From positions 419,770-483,769 of the forward strand of contig MU385750.1 in NCBI GenBank assembly GCA_022497155.1: a DNA stretch of 64,000 bases. The letters run 5' to 3'. The position numbers and the translations under genes are program-made. Within the stretch, counting starts at the first letter, position 1; each line of letters starts with the position of its first letter. This document shows, in pieces, positions 48,297 through 61,489 of this stretch. Source of the DNA: Whalleya microplaca. Taxonomy: Eukaryota > Ascomycota > Sordariomycetes > Xylariales > Xylariaceae. The notes under the pieces are model-generated. The model searched no databases. It was not told the DNA's origin and was given only the letters and a program-made list of their open reading frames with translations.

Positions 48297-50917
48297 TTAA
48301 GCTATATTTTATAATAATTTCGACTTTATAACTATTTTTATTTTTTACGAATTTTTTTTAATATATTTAAAAAATAACGTATATTTATAAAAAAGGTTTT
48401 TATTATTAAGCTTAAATAATAAATAAATTACTAAAATAATGTAATAAATGCCGATATTTTTATTACCGAAATTAAATTTATATATAAAACGTTTTATATA
48501 TTTTTTTAATTTTTTATAATCTATATTACTATTATAAATATCTATTTTTTAAAAGCTTACCGGATAAATAATATCTGTTATATAAATATAAATATATTTT
48601 ATTATTTTTATTAGATTTTATAATTTTATATTTAATATTATATAAATATTTAATTTAGGCTATAATAAAATTTATAAATAGTTTTATTATAGCCTAAAAG
48701 GAATAGAAAAAGCAAGGCTGTTTATTACTTAATTATTTATAAAAAATATTAAATATAAGGAAAGAAAGGAAGGGATTTTTTTTTACTAATTATAGGTAGA
48801 AATAACCAGGGTATTTTACCTAAGGTATACGGGCCTTTCGTTTTTTACTAATTTAATCTTAATAGTACGTATTACGTATATAAGCTATACAGTTAAGCCA
48901 CTCGAGCTACTTTAATTACGCCGTTATAAATTTAATATTTTTATAAAAATGTTTTTTAAAAATCGGATATTTTAATATTTTTTTATATTTATAATATTTA
49001 AAACGTTATTAAATTCAAATAATTTAAATTTAAATAGCTATTTATATATAAAAAGTTTAATTATATTAAAATATATATTATTAAAGTTTTATTATAATAT
49101 AAATATAAAATTTACTTAATTAAATTTAAGATTTATAAAAACGTAATATCGGATAACTATTTTAACCGTTTAATTTTTTTATTTAAAAAGTCTATCGCTT
49201 TATAAATAATAAATAATTATTATTAATAATTTAATTTTAAAAGCTTTTTATAACTTTTTTAAAAAAGCTAAAATAAATTTATAATTATAATCGAAAATAA
49301 TACCGCTAAATATTTTTTAATCCGAAAGTAGTAATTATTAAATTAACGCGGTTTTTTAAATTTTAACGGTATACTTTTTGTTTTCCAGAATTAAAAACGT
49401 TCGTTTAAAATTTATATAAATAATTATTTTTAAAAAATCGTAATATTTTTTATTTATACCGTTTAATTATTACAGCGTATTTTTAAATATAACTTTAAAT
49501 AGTTTTATAATAAGTTTATAATAATAATATATATCGGTAAAAAGTTTTCCGGTCGGATTAATTAATAATTCCTTATTATTTTATCGCAATTAATTCGGCA
49601 AAAATCATATATTAAATAATATTAAATATATATTTTAATTTAGTAAATTTTATAAGCAATAATACTAATTTTTAATTTAGTTAATATATATTTTATTTTT
49701 TAATAAAATTTATTATTATAAATTATAATTAAATTTTTTTAATTAAACTATATAAAATATATAAGCGATATTTATTTTATCGGTTTATATTATAAATTAA
49801 TTTATTAATAACTATAAGTAAATCGCCGGGTTTTAAAAATAAATTAATATTTTATTATTTTTAAAAAACTTTTTAAAATTTTTATAAAACTTAACATTTT
49901 TAATATATATATCGACAAATTTTTTTTATATATCTTTTTTTATTATTTTTTTATTTATTAATTAAATTAAATTTAAAATCGGCTTTTTATTTAAACTTTA
50001 TAATTTCCTGTTTTTATTATAAATATTAATTACGTTATATAAATAGCTAAATATATCCGGTATAAAATTAAAATGCCCTAAAATATAATAAACTTAAAAA
50101 TTATATTAAAATAAATAAATAAATAAATTTATTAATTATCGATTTACGTAATCCGTAAATAATATTACTAAAAATGTTTAATTTATAATATCTTTAGTTA
50201 TAAAATAATCGGTAAAAATTATTATAAAATATTTATAAGCTTTAATTATAATATAAAATCGGCAAATTATTTAAACGAAATAAATTATTTTTAATTTAAA
50301 TAGCCCGTATTTAATTTTTACTTAAAATAAATATTAACTAAAAAATATAATTAATTCAATTTTAATATTCGGAATAATAATATCTAACTTTTATATATAG
50401 TTATTTTTAATATAAAAATATAAAATTAAAGTTTTATTTAATTAAACCGTTAATTTAAATATATAAGACTTTTTCCGAATTATAATAATATAATATTATT
50501 TTATAATAAATAACGTTTTATATTAAATTAAATAATAGTTTCTTTTTTTAAGTTTATAAAACATTATATATATATAAGTTAAATATTTTCCGGGATTTTT
50601 TATTAAAAGCTTTTTTTTTCGCCTTTCGGCTAAAAATATAAGTTTATATTTTTATAAAAGTTCCGATAATTAAATATAATAAAATATAAAAAACAAAAAA
50701 ATTATTAACTTTTAAATATTATTAAAAAGCTTTTAATTACTAAAAGAAATCGAAATTATAAAATATAATTATATATTTTTTTAATATTTATAAAACCGAA
50801 AATATTAATATAAAATTTTAATAATTTAATTAAAAAATAACTAAAAAAATTTAATTAGTAAAAAAATATTCGCTTAAATTAAAATAAACCGAAAATTAAG
50901 CGTAAATACTATATATA
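48297..50917. other. RIP-degraded DNA, no gene recognised
   Basis: AT-rich with broken frames on both strands; probably retroelement-derived, but no diagnostic motif was found. A less AT-rich patch at about 48690-48930 contains GAAAGAAAGGAAGGG and CTAAGGTATACGGGCC. Nothing there could be assigned. Confidence 0.4.
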
Positions 50918-52006
50918 AAAGGTTGTAATTAAGTTACTAATTAATAACTTAAATCATTAAATTTAATGTTTTAAATTAGTCAAGCTTATAACTTAAGTCA
51001 GGCTAGTTAGTCAGCTATTTAACTAAAACTAGTACAAATTCGTTAGGTAACTGACTAAGACTAACTTACTTAAGTTAGTTAGTCACTTAAAAATAACTAA
51101 TAATTTATTAAAAAATTACTTTTTTTAAAAAAAATTTAAAAAAATCAAATACCGCTTTAAATATTATATATATTTCAACTTTAAATTAACTTATAGTACT
51201 ACTTTATTACTTTATAATTAATAAAGCTAAAATAATAATTTTACTTATTAAAATAAACAAATTAATTAGATATTAAAATAATTTAATTTAAAAAATTCCA
51301 ATTTATTATTTAAGCACTTTTCTAAATAATTTACTATAATAAATTAAATATCTTTTAAATTATTATAATTATTATTACTATTTTTTAATTTATTACAAAC
51401 ATATTATATAATATAATTATCAACGTTAAAATTGTTATAATATTACTTAAATTTATAAAATTATTTTAAAATCGAACTTATTTAATTTAAAATTTTCTAA
51501 TTTATTGTTTAAGTATATTTCCTAATAATTCGCTATAACAAATTAGATATTTTTTTAAATATTATAATTATTATAACCGTTTTAAAACTTACTATAAACA
51601 TATTATATTATATAAATATTATATAAATTATATAAAAATTATAATTATTATATTAATAACGGTAAAAATAAATAAGTTATAAAGTTAATTTTATTATAAA
51701 TAACGTTATATATTTATTAATAAAATATATAAAATTATTAACGTTAATATAATATATTATATATTAAATATATTATTATAAATTAACCTAATATTAATAA
51801 CTGTTTATATTAAAAAAGTATATTAATATTAATAAAAATTGAAGTTTTTTAAAAAATTTCAAAAATTTTAGCAAGTTATTAGTTATTTCTAAATCACTAA
51901 CTAACTAATTTACAAATGACTTAAATTAGTTAGCCACCTGATTAAAACTAGCCTAGTTAGTTAGCAGGTCTAACTAAGACTAGCTTAATTAGTTATAACC
52001 TTTAAC
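50918..52006 (+). mobile_element. Family C element, right end missing (copy C3)
   Basis: 1089 bp, starting AAAGGTTGTAATTAAGTTAC. It follows C2 and C4 through the subterminal TTAGTTATAACC segment and then stops, lacking the last 60-90 bp and the right terminus. C4 starts directly. Confidence 0.7.
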
Positions 52007-53187
52007 CAGGGTTGTGATTAAGTCACTAATTAGTGCCTTAAGTCATTAAATTTAGTGACTTAAGTTAGTCAGGCCTGTGACTTAAGTCAGGCTAGTTAGT
52101 CAGCTATCTGATTAAAACTAGTGCAAGTTAGTCAGGTGACTAACTAAGACTAACTTGCTTAAGTTAGTTAGTCACTTAAAAATGACTAATGACTTATTAA
52201 GAAATTACTTTTTAAAAAAAATTAAAAAAAATTAAATACCGCTTTAAATATTATATATATTTTAACTTTAAATTAATTTATAACATTACTTTATTACTTT
52301 ATAACTTATGAAGCTAAAATAGTAATTTTACTTATCAAAATAAGCTAATTAATTAAATATTAAAATGATTTAATTTAAAATTTTCTAATTTGTCGTTTAA
52401 ACACTTTTCTTAAAACTCGCTATAATAAATTAAATATCTTTTTTATTATAATACTTATTAAAGCCGTTTTTTAACTTATTATAAGCATATTATATAATAA
52501 AATTATTAATAGTAAAAGAGTTATAATATTATTTAACTTGTAAAGTTATTTATATATTAAAAACATTTAATTTAAAACTTTCTAATTTGTTATTTAAGTA
52601 CGTTTTAAAAAAATAGTTGTAATAAATTTAATATCTGCTTCATTATAATAAATATTGCAACCCTTTTTAGTTTATTATACGTATATTATATATTGTAGAT
52701 ATTAACGCTAAAACTATATTATTGCATATTAAACTAAACAGATTACAGCAATATTAAAAATATTTAATTTGAAAATTTCCAATTCGTCGTTTAAGCACGT
52801 TTATTAAAAAATCACTATAAGAAATTAAATATCTTTTTAAATATAACATAAAATGTTATTTTTACTTATAATATATTAATAATATATTATATTATAATTA
52901 TTAAACTTGAAATAAAAATTATACCTTTTAAATTAAATAAGTTATATAAAGGTTTAAAAAATTATTAAAAAATCATAAAAGCTTAGCTAGTCATTAGTCA
53001 TTTTTAAGTCACTAACTAACTAACTTACAAATGACTTAAGTTAGTCAGCCACCTGACTAAGACTAGCCTAATTAGTTAGCAGGTCTGACTAAAACTAGCT
53101 TAATTAGTCATAACCCTTGACTAAGACTAGCAAGTTAGTTAGTGACTAAAAAATGACTAATGACTTAAGTCATTTATCACAACCCTG
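52007..53187 (+). mobile_element. Family C element, complete (copy C4)
   Basis: 1181 bp, CAGGGTTGTGATTAAGTCAC to TTATCACAACCCTG, the best preserved copy with near-perfect termini. It is fused head-to-tail to C3 on the left and to a truncated E element on the right. No target duplication is visible. Confidence 0.78.
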
Positions 53188-55132
53188 TATAAGACCGACC
53201 GAAAAATGTAGTAAATCTAACCGAACGGCGTATTTATATTAGCCGGGAGCTAATAGTTTAGCTTATTTTTTTTATCGTTTTTTTTTATTTATATTTATCG
53301 CTTTTATTTTTATTTTTACGGGAGAAAGTTTAAGGAAATAGCTATAATTATAGTAAAAAATATTAATAGAAGTAGGGAAAACGTACGGGCGAGAGTTATG
53401 CGAGCCGCGTTTAAGCGAAAGGTTTATAATAGTAGTGAGGGCGGACGGGATAAGCCGAAAAAAAGAATTAGAAGCGGAAATATGCGTACGAGTAATAGGC
53501 CCGGCGTTATTTATTACGAAACGCATAATAGCTATAATATTGTTAATATTATTAGCGATACGTTTAAGCGGGCGAGCGATTTCCTTAAGCGCGGTTATAA
53601 ATTATTTTTATATAACGTATAAATTAAAAAAAATTACGGAAAAATAAAGTAAAAATTTATATATTATTTCTATTGTTATTAAGCCCCGGCCCGGCTTAAG
53701 GTTATAGCGCTTATTTTAGTACGCTCGAGATATATAGCGGCGTTAATAACGCGTTACGCCTATATTTCGGCCGATTTTTAAGTAGCGATAAAAACTAAAT
53801 AAAGAAAATAAATAACGGGAGTACTATAAAAAAACGGGAAAGAATAATTTATTAAAGTTCGAGCTATTATAAATTTGATAAGTTTTTATTAAAGTAGTAA
53901 TAAAAGAACAAATTTCGGTATTTATAAGTAATTATAAAATAAAGTTAAAAAGCGGTATTCGAATAAAAGAAATAAAGGGTAATTTACGATAAAACAGTTA
54001 TAATTTTTAGTATATTTTATATATTATATATTATAAATAGCTAAATATAGTTAGTATTATATTTAAAATATTTTAAGATTAAAAGAAAAAAAAAGAACTT
54101 ATAAGTTTAGTTAAAATAAAAGGCGGAAAGGTTTTTGGCTATATAGCTAACGTAAGGGCGGTACGGGATATAATGCGTAAAAAAAGGAAGAGCTATAAAA
54201 GTAGCGCGAACGGGTAGTTTATTAGAGGCGGTAAAGCCGGAGGGAAAACGAGATAAAGATATAGTAGTAGTAACGAAAGTAAAAATAGGCGAAAATAGCG
54301 GTAAAAGGGAAAAGGTGCGTTATAGAAATATTGCGGGGAAATATATTAATAATTTAAATAATAAAAAAATAGAAGAATTAAAAAATTAAAAGATTAAAAG
54401 ATTAGAAAATTAGAAGATTAGAAAATTAAAAAATAAAAGGATAAAATAAATAGTTAGGGAGATAGGTTTTTATTTATAGATAGCCTAAAAAAAAAGGGAG
54501 GAAAAAAGGAATTTCGAAAAGAGGGCCTGGGGTATTTAAGCGACTTTAGGAGAGGATTAATCGCGCGACTAATTATAGAAGCTAATTATATATTACGCTA
54601 GTTATATATATAAGCTAATTAAAAGTAGAGATCGATTTATTAATTTAAAAATAGATTTAATTATTAAGTAAGAAATTAATTAAAAACGGGAATCGAGTTT
54701 TAATTTTACGCGCGTTTATTTTATACTCGATTAATTAATAGTAATATAAAATTAAAAACCTTTATAATAAAAAAATTCTTTTATAAAAATACCTTTATAT
54801 TATTTCCCGAACCGGCCTTAATTAATAATAAAATAAATAATTAGTAGTTAAAAGAGCCGATAATTAACAGAAATTTATATATATCTTGCGCTCGGGTATA
54901 AGGGACGCGATATAATTGCGTAAAAAGTAAAAGGGGGGGTAATATAATAGGCTGTACTATAGTAAGGAATATCGGCGATTATAAGCCGATATAGCAGTAT
55001 AGCTTTCGAGAGTTAGTATAAATGTTTTCGAGTTATGCCGATATACCTTTTTGATTTTTTTTCTTTTTTAGTTAGAAAATAAACATTTATTTGGCATTAT
55101 AAAATTGCATTTTGGCATAACAGCCTTTTATA
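53188..55132 (+). mobile_element. 5'-truncated family E element
   Basis: Plus-strand copy of the 3' end of family E, matching the complement of 28250-26322. The 3' LTR is at 54943-55132, preceded by the purine tract AAAAGGGGGGGTAA. The left end is cut at the C4 junction, so pol is missing. Short frames at 53272-53647 are pieces of the shared 3' region and are not called as genes. Confidence 0.8.
54943..55132 (+). repeat. 3' LTR of the truncated E element (E4)
   Basis: 190 bp, TATAATAGGCTGTACTATAG to CAGCCTTTTATA, the complement of E1-E3 with RIP-type changes. Confidence 0.8.
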
Positions 55133-55243
55133 TTTAAGTTATATTTATTAATAATTATATTATAGTTTTTTAAATAATTAAATAAAATTAAATCGATTTA
55201 AAAATAATACTATATATAGTTTAATAAATTATAAATAACTAAA

Positions 55244-55279
<36 letters not shown>

Positions 55280-55658
55280 TTAAATAACTTAAAATAATTC
55301 ATTAAATAATAATATTTTAATAGATTATTAAGTTAATTTTAAATTTTTTATTAATTTAATTAATTTAATTTAAATTAAGTTAGTTAGATAATTTAAACTT
55401 ACTTAATTAAATGAATTACTTAATTTAAAATAGCTTAATTAAGTTAATTAATTAATTTAAACTAGCTAATTATATTAGTCCCTTAAAAGTAATTAAAAAC
55501 TTAAGTCTTTTTTATCACCTTAATAATTAATAACCGCTAGCTTATATTATATTTTATGTATAAAAGGACTAACTTAATTATTACTACTTGAATAAAGTAA
55601 TTTTTCGACCTTATTTACCCCTATATTATAATATATTAAATGTATATATACCTAAAGT
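55133..55658. other. AT-rich spacer with an (ATT)n run
   Basis: No gene is seen. (ATT)n runs at about 55245-55275. The part at about 55330-55515 is built of TTAATTAA/CTTAATTT phrases ending in ACTTAAGTCTTTTTTATCAC, resembling a decayed family-C end. Confidence 0.45.
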
Positions 55659-56507
55659 TAGGGGTGTAAAAAATACCTTAAATTTTTAGTTATTAATTAA
55701 TTAAATTACTAACTAATAAATTTAAATCAGCTAACTAACTTAACTTAACTAAATTAAGTTATTTAATTAATTAACTTGCCTAATTTAAGTTACTTAATTA
55801 ACTTAATTTAAATTAAAATAATTAAATTAATAAATAATTTATAAACAACTTAATAACTAGCTAAGCTTTTTTAATTTATTAATTATTATTTAAACCTTTA
55901 AATAACTTATTTAATTTAAAGGTTATAAGTTTTATTTTAATTTTAATCATAATAAATAATATATTATAAATATATTATAAATTAAAATAATATTTTATAT
56001 AATATTTAAAAATATATTTAATTTATTATAGTGATTGTTTAATACACGTTTTTAAATAACGAATTAGAAAATTTAAAGTAAAATATTTTCAATATTAAAA
56101 TAAGTTTATTAATTTAAATAATACTAATATTATTTCAACGTTAACAATTATATTATATTATATACTTAAAATAAATTAAATAATAGTTATAATAGCTACT
56201 CCAATAAAAACGTCATTTAATTTAATAGACCGATTTTTTAAAAAACGTACTTAAATAACGAATTGGAAAATTTTAAATTAAATATATTCGATATTATAAT
56301 AAATATAGTTATTATATTTATTATACTAAAAATGAAAAATAAAAACTTATAATTATTTTTATTTAAAGGTTTTTAATACAATAATGATAATATAAAGATG
56401 TAATGTATTATAATCAATTTTTCAATATTAATTATAGTATATTATAAATTTATAAATTTATAAATTAAAATACTTTAAATGTTTTAATTTATTAATTATA
56501 AATTAAA
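55659..56507 (-). mobile_element. Degraded family C element (copy C6), reversed
   Basis: Starts TAGGGGTGTAAAAAATACCT and follows C1 through AGCTAAGCTTTTTTAATTTA and the repeated ACGTNNTTAAATAACGAATT motif (near 56045 and 56248). The right end is lost at the junction with C5. Confidence 0.55.
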
Positions 56508-57857
56508 AATTATTAGTAAGTTACTTAGTCATTTAAAAATAACTAATGACTTATTAAAAATTAGTTTTTTTTAAAAAATCAAAAGAATTAAATACCGCTT
56601 TAAGTATTATATATATTTTAACTTTAAATTAGCTTATAATATTATTTTATTATTTAATGAATTAATAAAAGTAAAATAATAATTTTATTCATTAAAATAA
56701 GCTAATTAATTAAATATTAAAATAATTTAATTTAAATATTTTTAATTCGTCGTTTAAATATATTTTTTTAAAAATCGCTATCATAAATTAAATTTCTTTT
56801 TATTATAGAGGTATTATATATTATATATATCGACGTTAAAATAATAATATTACTATTTAAATTTACGTAGTTATTACGGGGTATACGCTTACGGAAAACA
56901 GGGCTTAAAATCTGGCTATATTACTAGTAAAATTATTAACATAGGGAGGAAAAAAAAGGAAGGAAGCAAGCCTAACAAGGCCTGCGAGAAATTACCATGT
57001 ACGTAAGTTAGGGTAGCTTAGTCATTTAAGTGATTGTAGCGTCCGCGTGCCCCACTTAATCCTGATCCTAGTCCTAACTAGTCTCGATTCGGCCGTAATA
57101 GTAGTTATTATAATATTAAAACTATTTAATTTAAAAATTTCCAATTCGTTATTTTAACACTTTTGTTTAAAATTCGCTATAATAAATTAAATATATTTTT
57201 ATTTTAATACTTATTATACCCGTTTTTTATTTATTATAAGTATATTTTATAATGTAATTATTAACGTTAAAATGATTATAATGTTATTTAAATTTAAAAA
57301 GTTATTTTAATATTAAAAATATTTAATTTAAAATTCTCTAATTCGTTATTTAAGTACGTTTTTTTAAAAAAATAGTTATAATAAATTTAATATCTCCTTT
57401 ATTATATATATATTATATATTATAGATATTAACGCTAAAATTATATTATTATATATAAAATTAAAAAGATTATAATAATATTAAGAATATTTAATTTGAA
57501 AGTTTTTAAGTCGTTATTTAAATATATTTATTGAAAAATCACTATAATAAATAAAATATCTTTTTAAATAAAATATATATTATTATTTTTACTTAATATA
57601 TATTAATAATACATAATATTATAATTATTAAATTTAAAATAAAACTTTTATAAAGGTTTAAATAATTCTTTAAAAAATTAAAAAAGCTTAACTAGTTATT
57701 AGTTTTTTAAGTCACTAATTAATTAACTTACAAATAACTTAAGTTTGTTAGTCACTTAATTAAAACTAGCTTAATTAGTTATAACCTTTAATTAAAACTA
57801 GCAAGTTAATTAGTAATTAAAAAACGACTAATGACTTAAGTCATTTATTATAACTTT
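56508..57857 (+). mobile_element. Family C element (copy C5), left end missing, with an inserted LTR
   Basis: Matches C2 from the GTTACTTAGTCATTTAAAAA subterminal segment to a decayed right terminus near 57857. A solo D LTR (56872-57100) interrupts it. With C6 it forms a head-to-head inverted pair. Confidence 0.6.
56872..57100. mobile_element. Solo LTR, family D (copy D2)
   Basis: 229 bp, TATTACGGGGTATACGCTTA to GGCCGTAATA, an inverted copy of D1. It is flanked by a perfect 5-bp duplication GTAGT (56867-56871, 57101-57105). It keeps many CpA/TpG sites that its host element lost. Confidence 0.82.
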
Positions 57858-60009
57858 ATATAAGTAAACCTAAATATAATAAATAAATAAGCCGACCTTA
57901 TTTATTTATTTCATATTTATTATAAAAAAAGCTATTAAAGAAATTTTTAAAAAAGTTATTATTAATTTAAGAAATTTTAATAAAATAATAATATTAAATA
58001 ATTATTTATTTCTATTATAATTTAAAATAATTACGTTATTTTAAAAAAGCGGTATATTATAGTCATCGATGTTACGGCATTTTTTTATTAACTTTTTACA
58101 TATAAAAATTAATTATTAAAGTTTAAAGCATTTAATAATAATATTAATAGGATTTTATAATTTATTAATATATATTTAATAATATATAAATAAACTTTTT
58201 CGCGACTTTATATACTTTTATTATAATTTTATAAATAATATTATAATTTATTCAAATATTAAAAAAATTATTTATAATATTTATATATTATTTTTACTTT
58301 TTAAAAAGTTTATTTATATTTCCGAAAAAGTCTTTTATTGAATATTTTTATAAAATTATTAAAATTCCGTTTTAATATATTAAAACTATTTATAACGGAG
58401 GAAAAATTAGCCGTATTTTATTACCTTACGTTTTTTAAACAATTAAAAACGCTTAAATAATACTTTAACGCAAGCGAGTTTTTTTGCCTTTTTTTATTAT
58501 ATTTTATTTAATTAGCCGAGTTTTGATTATATTATAAAATAACTTTATTTATAAAAAGTTATAATATAAAATAAATTAAAAAATAATTAAAAAAACTAGC
58601 AAATATATTATTAAATATTATGAATTAATTAAAACGAAGCTTATATTATTTAAAGTGGTTTAAAATATTATATATAAGAAAATTGTATTATACTATTAAA
58701 ATCTTAAAAAATTTATTTATATAAATAAATAAATTTTTAAAACTAAATTTCGGAATAATAATATTTTATTTTAAATAAAAATATATAGAGTATTTTAAAC
58801 ACGTTATTTCCCCGGTATAAATATTACCGGTAATATTTTTTAATAAAGTTTTTTTAAAGCTAAAATACGATATAAACTATCGGAACTCGAAATTACTTAT
58901 TTCGTATAAGCGTAAAAAAGCTCTATATACTTATTTAATTAACGTTATATTTTATTATAATATTTACCGATTATATTATAATAAAAAATCATTGATTAAA
59001 CTATTTTTAATATTATAGTTATAAATAAAAATAATCGATAATTAATTTATTTATTTATTTTAATATAAACTTTAAGTTTATAATTTTTTTATAAAACTTA
59101 ATTTCGTCCCCGATATATTAAGCCGGCTTCGCGCCTTATAAAATATTAAAAATAAAAAAATTAATTAAAACGTATAAACGAACTAATAATATTTAATTAA
59201 ATATAATTTATTATAATAATTTAAATGCTTATGAATATAAATCTACGAAATTACTTTTATAAAATATAAAAAAATAAGCGATTAGTTAAAATCATAAACA
59301 ATATATAAAAATGAAAGTTTTTAAAATTATATATATTTAAAATACCTTTTTAAAATAAGTAAAAGTTTTTTATATAATATTATATAAAACAATATAAAAC
59401 ATTTATATATTCTTTATTTTTTTATTAAAACATTTTTAAAATAATATATAATAATAAATATTATTTTAATATTAATTATACATTTTAAAATTTAAAGCTA
59501 TTTATAATTTAACGTAAAATATATTTAGTTAAAAGAAATATCGCATATTATTTCATATATAAGATTTATTAAACGGATAAAAGTAAGTTTATAAGCGATT
59601 ATTAGCTAATTTATTACGAAAATCTTTTACTAATAAGGGATATTACGTTCGACTTTACGTTCGGCTTTTTTAAAATTAAATTAATTAAAAACTTATAACA
59701 AATCGATAGACTTAATAAAAAATATTTTAACGTATTAATAACAGTTAATTATTATATATTTAAACGTTTAAAACTTATTTCTAAAAATTAAAAATATAGC
59801 GTAAAAAATTAAATTACGTCGTTTATAAAATTTATATTACTCGTAAATTAAGGTATTTTTATAAGTATTTTATTTAATAAAGATTTTAAATTTATATTAA
59901 ATATTTAAAAAGATATATAGAAAATATTAAAGGCTTATTTATAAATAACTACAATATAATATACTTAAATAAATAAATTATTTAAGCGTAAAAGTTAAAT
60001 AATTAAAAT
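57858..60009. other. RIP-degraded DNA, no gene recognised
   Basis: Very AT-rich with frames closed everywhere on both strands. I see no domain, LTR or inverted terminus; probably an old retroelement interior. Confidence 0.4.
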
Positions 60010-60345
60010 AAAAAACACTTTGTATTATATTAAAGCCACACCTTGTTTGTATATTTCACTAACACTAAGATAAATTTTAATAGCTTTTAATATAAATAAA
60101 TCTCTTATATATAAACTAATTTAAAATCTAGGTTTAATCACTTAACCTAATTTAACATTATTGCTCTTTATAATACTTAAAATAAATGAACTTTCTGCGT
60201 CCGTAAAACCAGTTAAGAAATTATGATTTATATGTAGTCCATTATTATTTGTAGAATAATTTCTTTTATTAACTAATTGATATTTAGATGTTAAAAACCA
60301 AGATTTAAAAGAACATTGAATAACTATTCGCTATTACTCTTTTAA
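60010..60345 (-). pseudogene. Mitochondrial LAGLIDADG endonuclease fragment in nuclear DNA (NUMT)
   Basis: The base texture differs from its surroundings (frequent CA and TG, less TpA). The minus strand reads NHNFLTGFTDAESSFILSII, then VIKPRF, then ISLYIRDLFILKAIKIYL and EIYKQG. This is the first LAGLIDADG helix (LTGFTDAESSF) and following strands of a group-I-intron endonuclease of the fungal mitochondrial type. A KRNYSTNNN leader precedes it, as in intron ORFs fused to an exon frame. Three in-frame TAA codons fall where conserved positions would be Trp (TGA in mitochondria) or Gln, consistent with light RIP. Only about half of one domain is present. It could instead be an unusual nuclear homing-type gene, but length and context favour a NUMT. 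Confidence 0.72.
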
Positions 60346-61489
60346 ATATTTTAATTCCAATTAAATTAACGTATTTCCCGTATTATAATAAAATTTTAAT
60401 AGCGTATATTTTAAAATAATTAAAATGTCGCTAAATAAATTACTTTTTAGCTATAAGCTTTCGGGATTATTAAACGTTATTATAAATATTAATGTATATT
60501 CTTTTAAATAATATCCGATTTATAAAAAATATTTACAATAAGACGTTTTAGTCGTAATAAATTTTATAACGGCGTAAATAAAATACCGATATAATAATAA
60601 GTATTAAATAATTAAATTTACTAAAAGCAATAAGGTTTTTTTACAATTATATAAAGGATATTACTTACCCGGAAAACTTTTTAAAAAAGTGTCGTAATTA
60701 TATATAAAACTATAAGTTATTAAGTAATAAATGAATCGCTTTATATATAAATTAAATTTATCCCGTAATTTTATTATTTATTTTATTATTTTAATTACTT
60801 ATTTATTACTTACATTAAATAACTAGAATATTTTAATCGATATATCCTTTTTAAGCTTTATTTATACGGAATAAAACGTACTTAATATAAACGTTAATAA
60901 AAAGTTATTATATAAAATAAAAGTTGTTATAAAATATCGAATTAATAAAATAAAAATGAAATTCGATTATAATATTAAATAAAAAATAGTTTTATAATAA
61001 TAATATATAATAGTTATTAAAAAGGATTATAAAGGCGCAAAAAACCTTGTATAAAAATACTGGAATAAATAAAAAACGGCTTATAATTATAGCTAGACTT
61101 AAAGATATATAAAAACCTAGACGCTTTTTAAAAGAAGCTAAATAACGTAAAAAAGGCCGACCGAAAAAAATCCCGCTAATTATATAATTTAATTTTACTA
61201 AATTATTAAAGGCAGTAATAATTTTTATCCGCCGATAGTTTAATATATATTACTTCGGGAGGTATATATATAAATTATATAAAATAAAGTAAAATAAAAT
61301 AAGCTAGATTAGCTATAAATAACATAGCAGTTGTTAGTAAAAAAAGATCCCTTTTTTCTCCTTTTTAAAATAAATTAAATTAATATACCTACATATTGCT
61401 TATATTGCTTTTTTAATGCTAATAAAGTTCCTTTTTTATTAAAATAACTAATAAAATATATTTATAATTAATAACTTTACTTTAAAAAT
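60346..61489. other. AT-rich DNA, no gene recognised
   Basis: RIP-type composition returns directly right of the mitochondrial-like piece. No motif or repeat boundary was identified. Confidence 0.4.

Noticed and set aside
48850..48920. tRNA-like sequence on the minus strand (TAGCTCGAGTGGCTTAACTG, resembling an A box)
   Set aside because: No pairing acceptor stem and no convincing B box at the right distance; possibly a decayed SINE or tRNA relic, but not supportable.
53272..53647. Three overlapping frames on both strands
   Set aside because: Pieces of the decayed 3' region of the truncated E element; overlapping frames without a consistent product.
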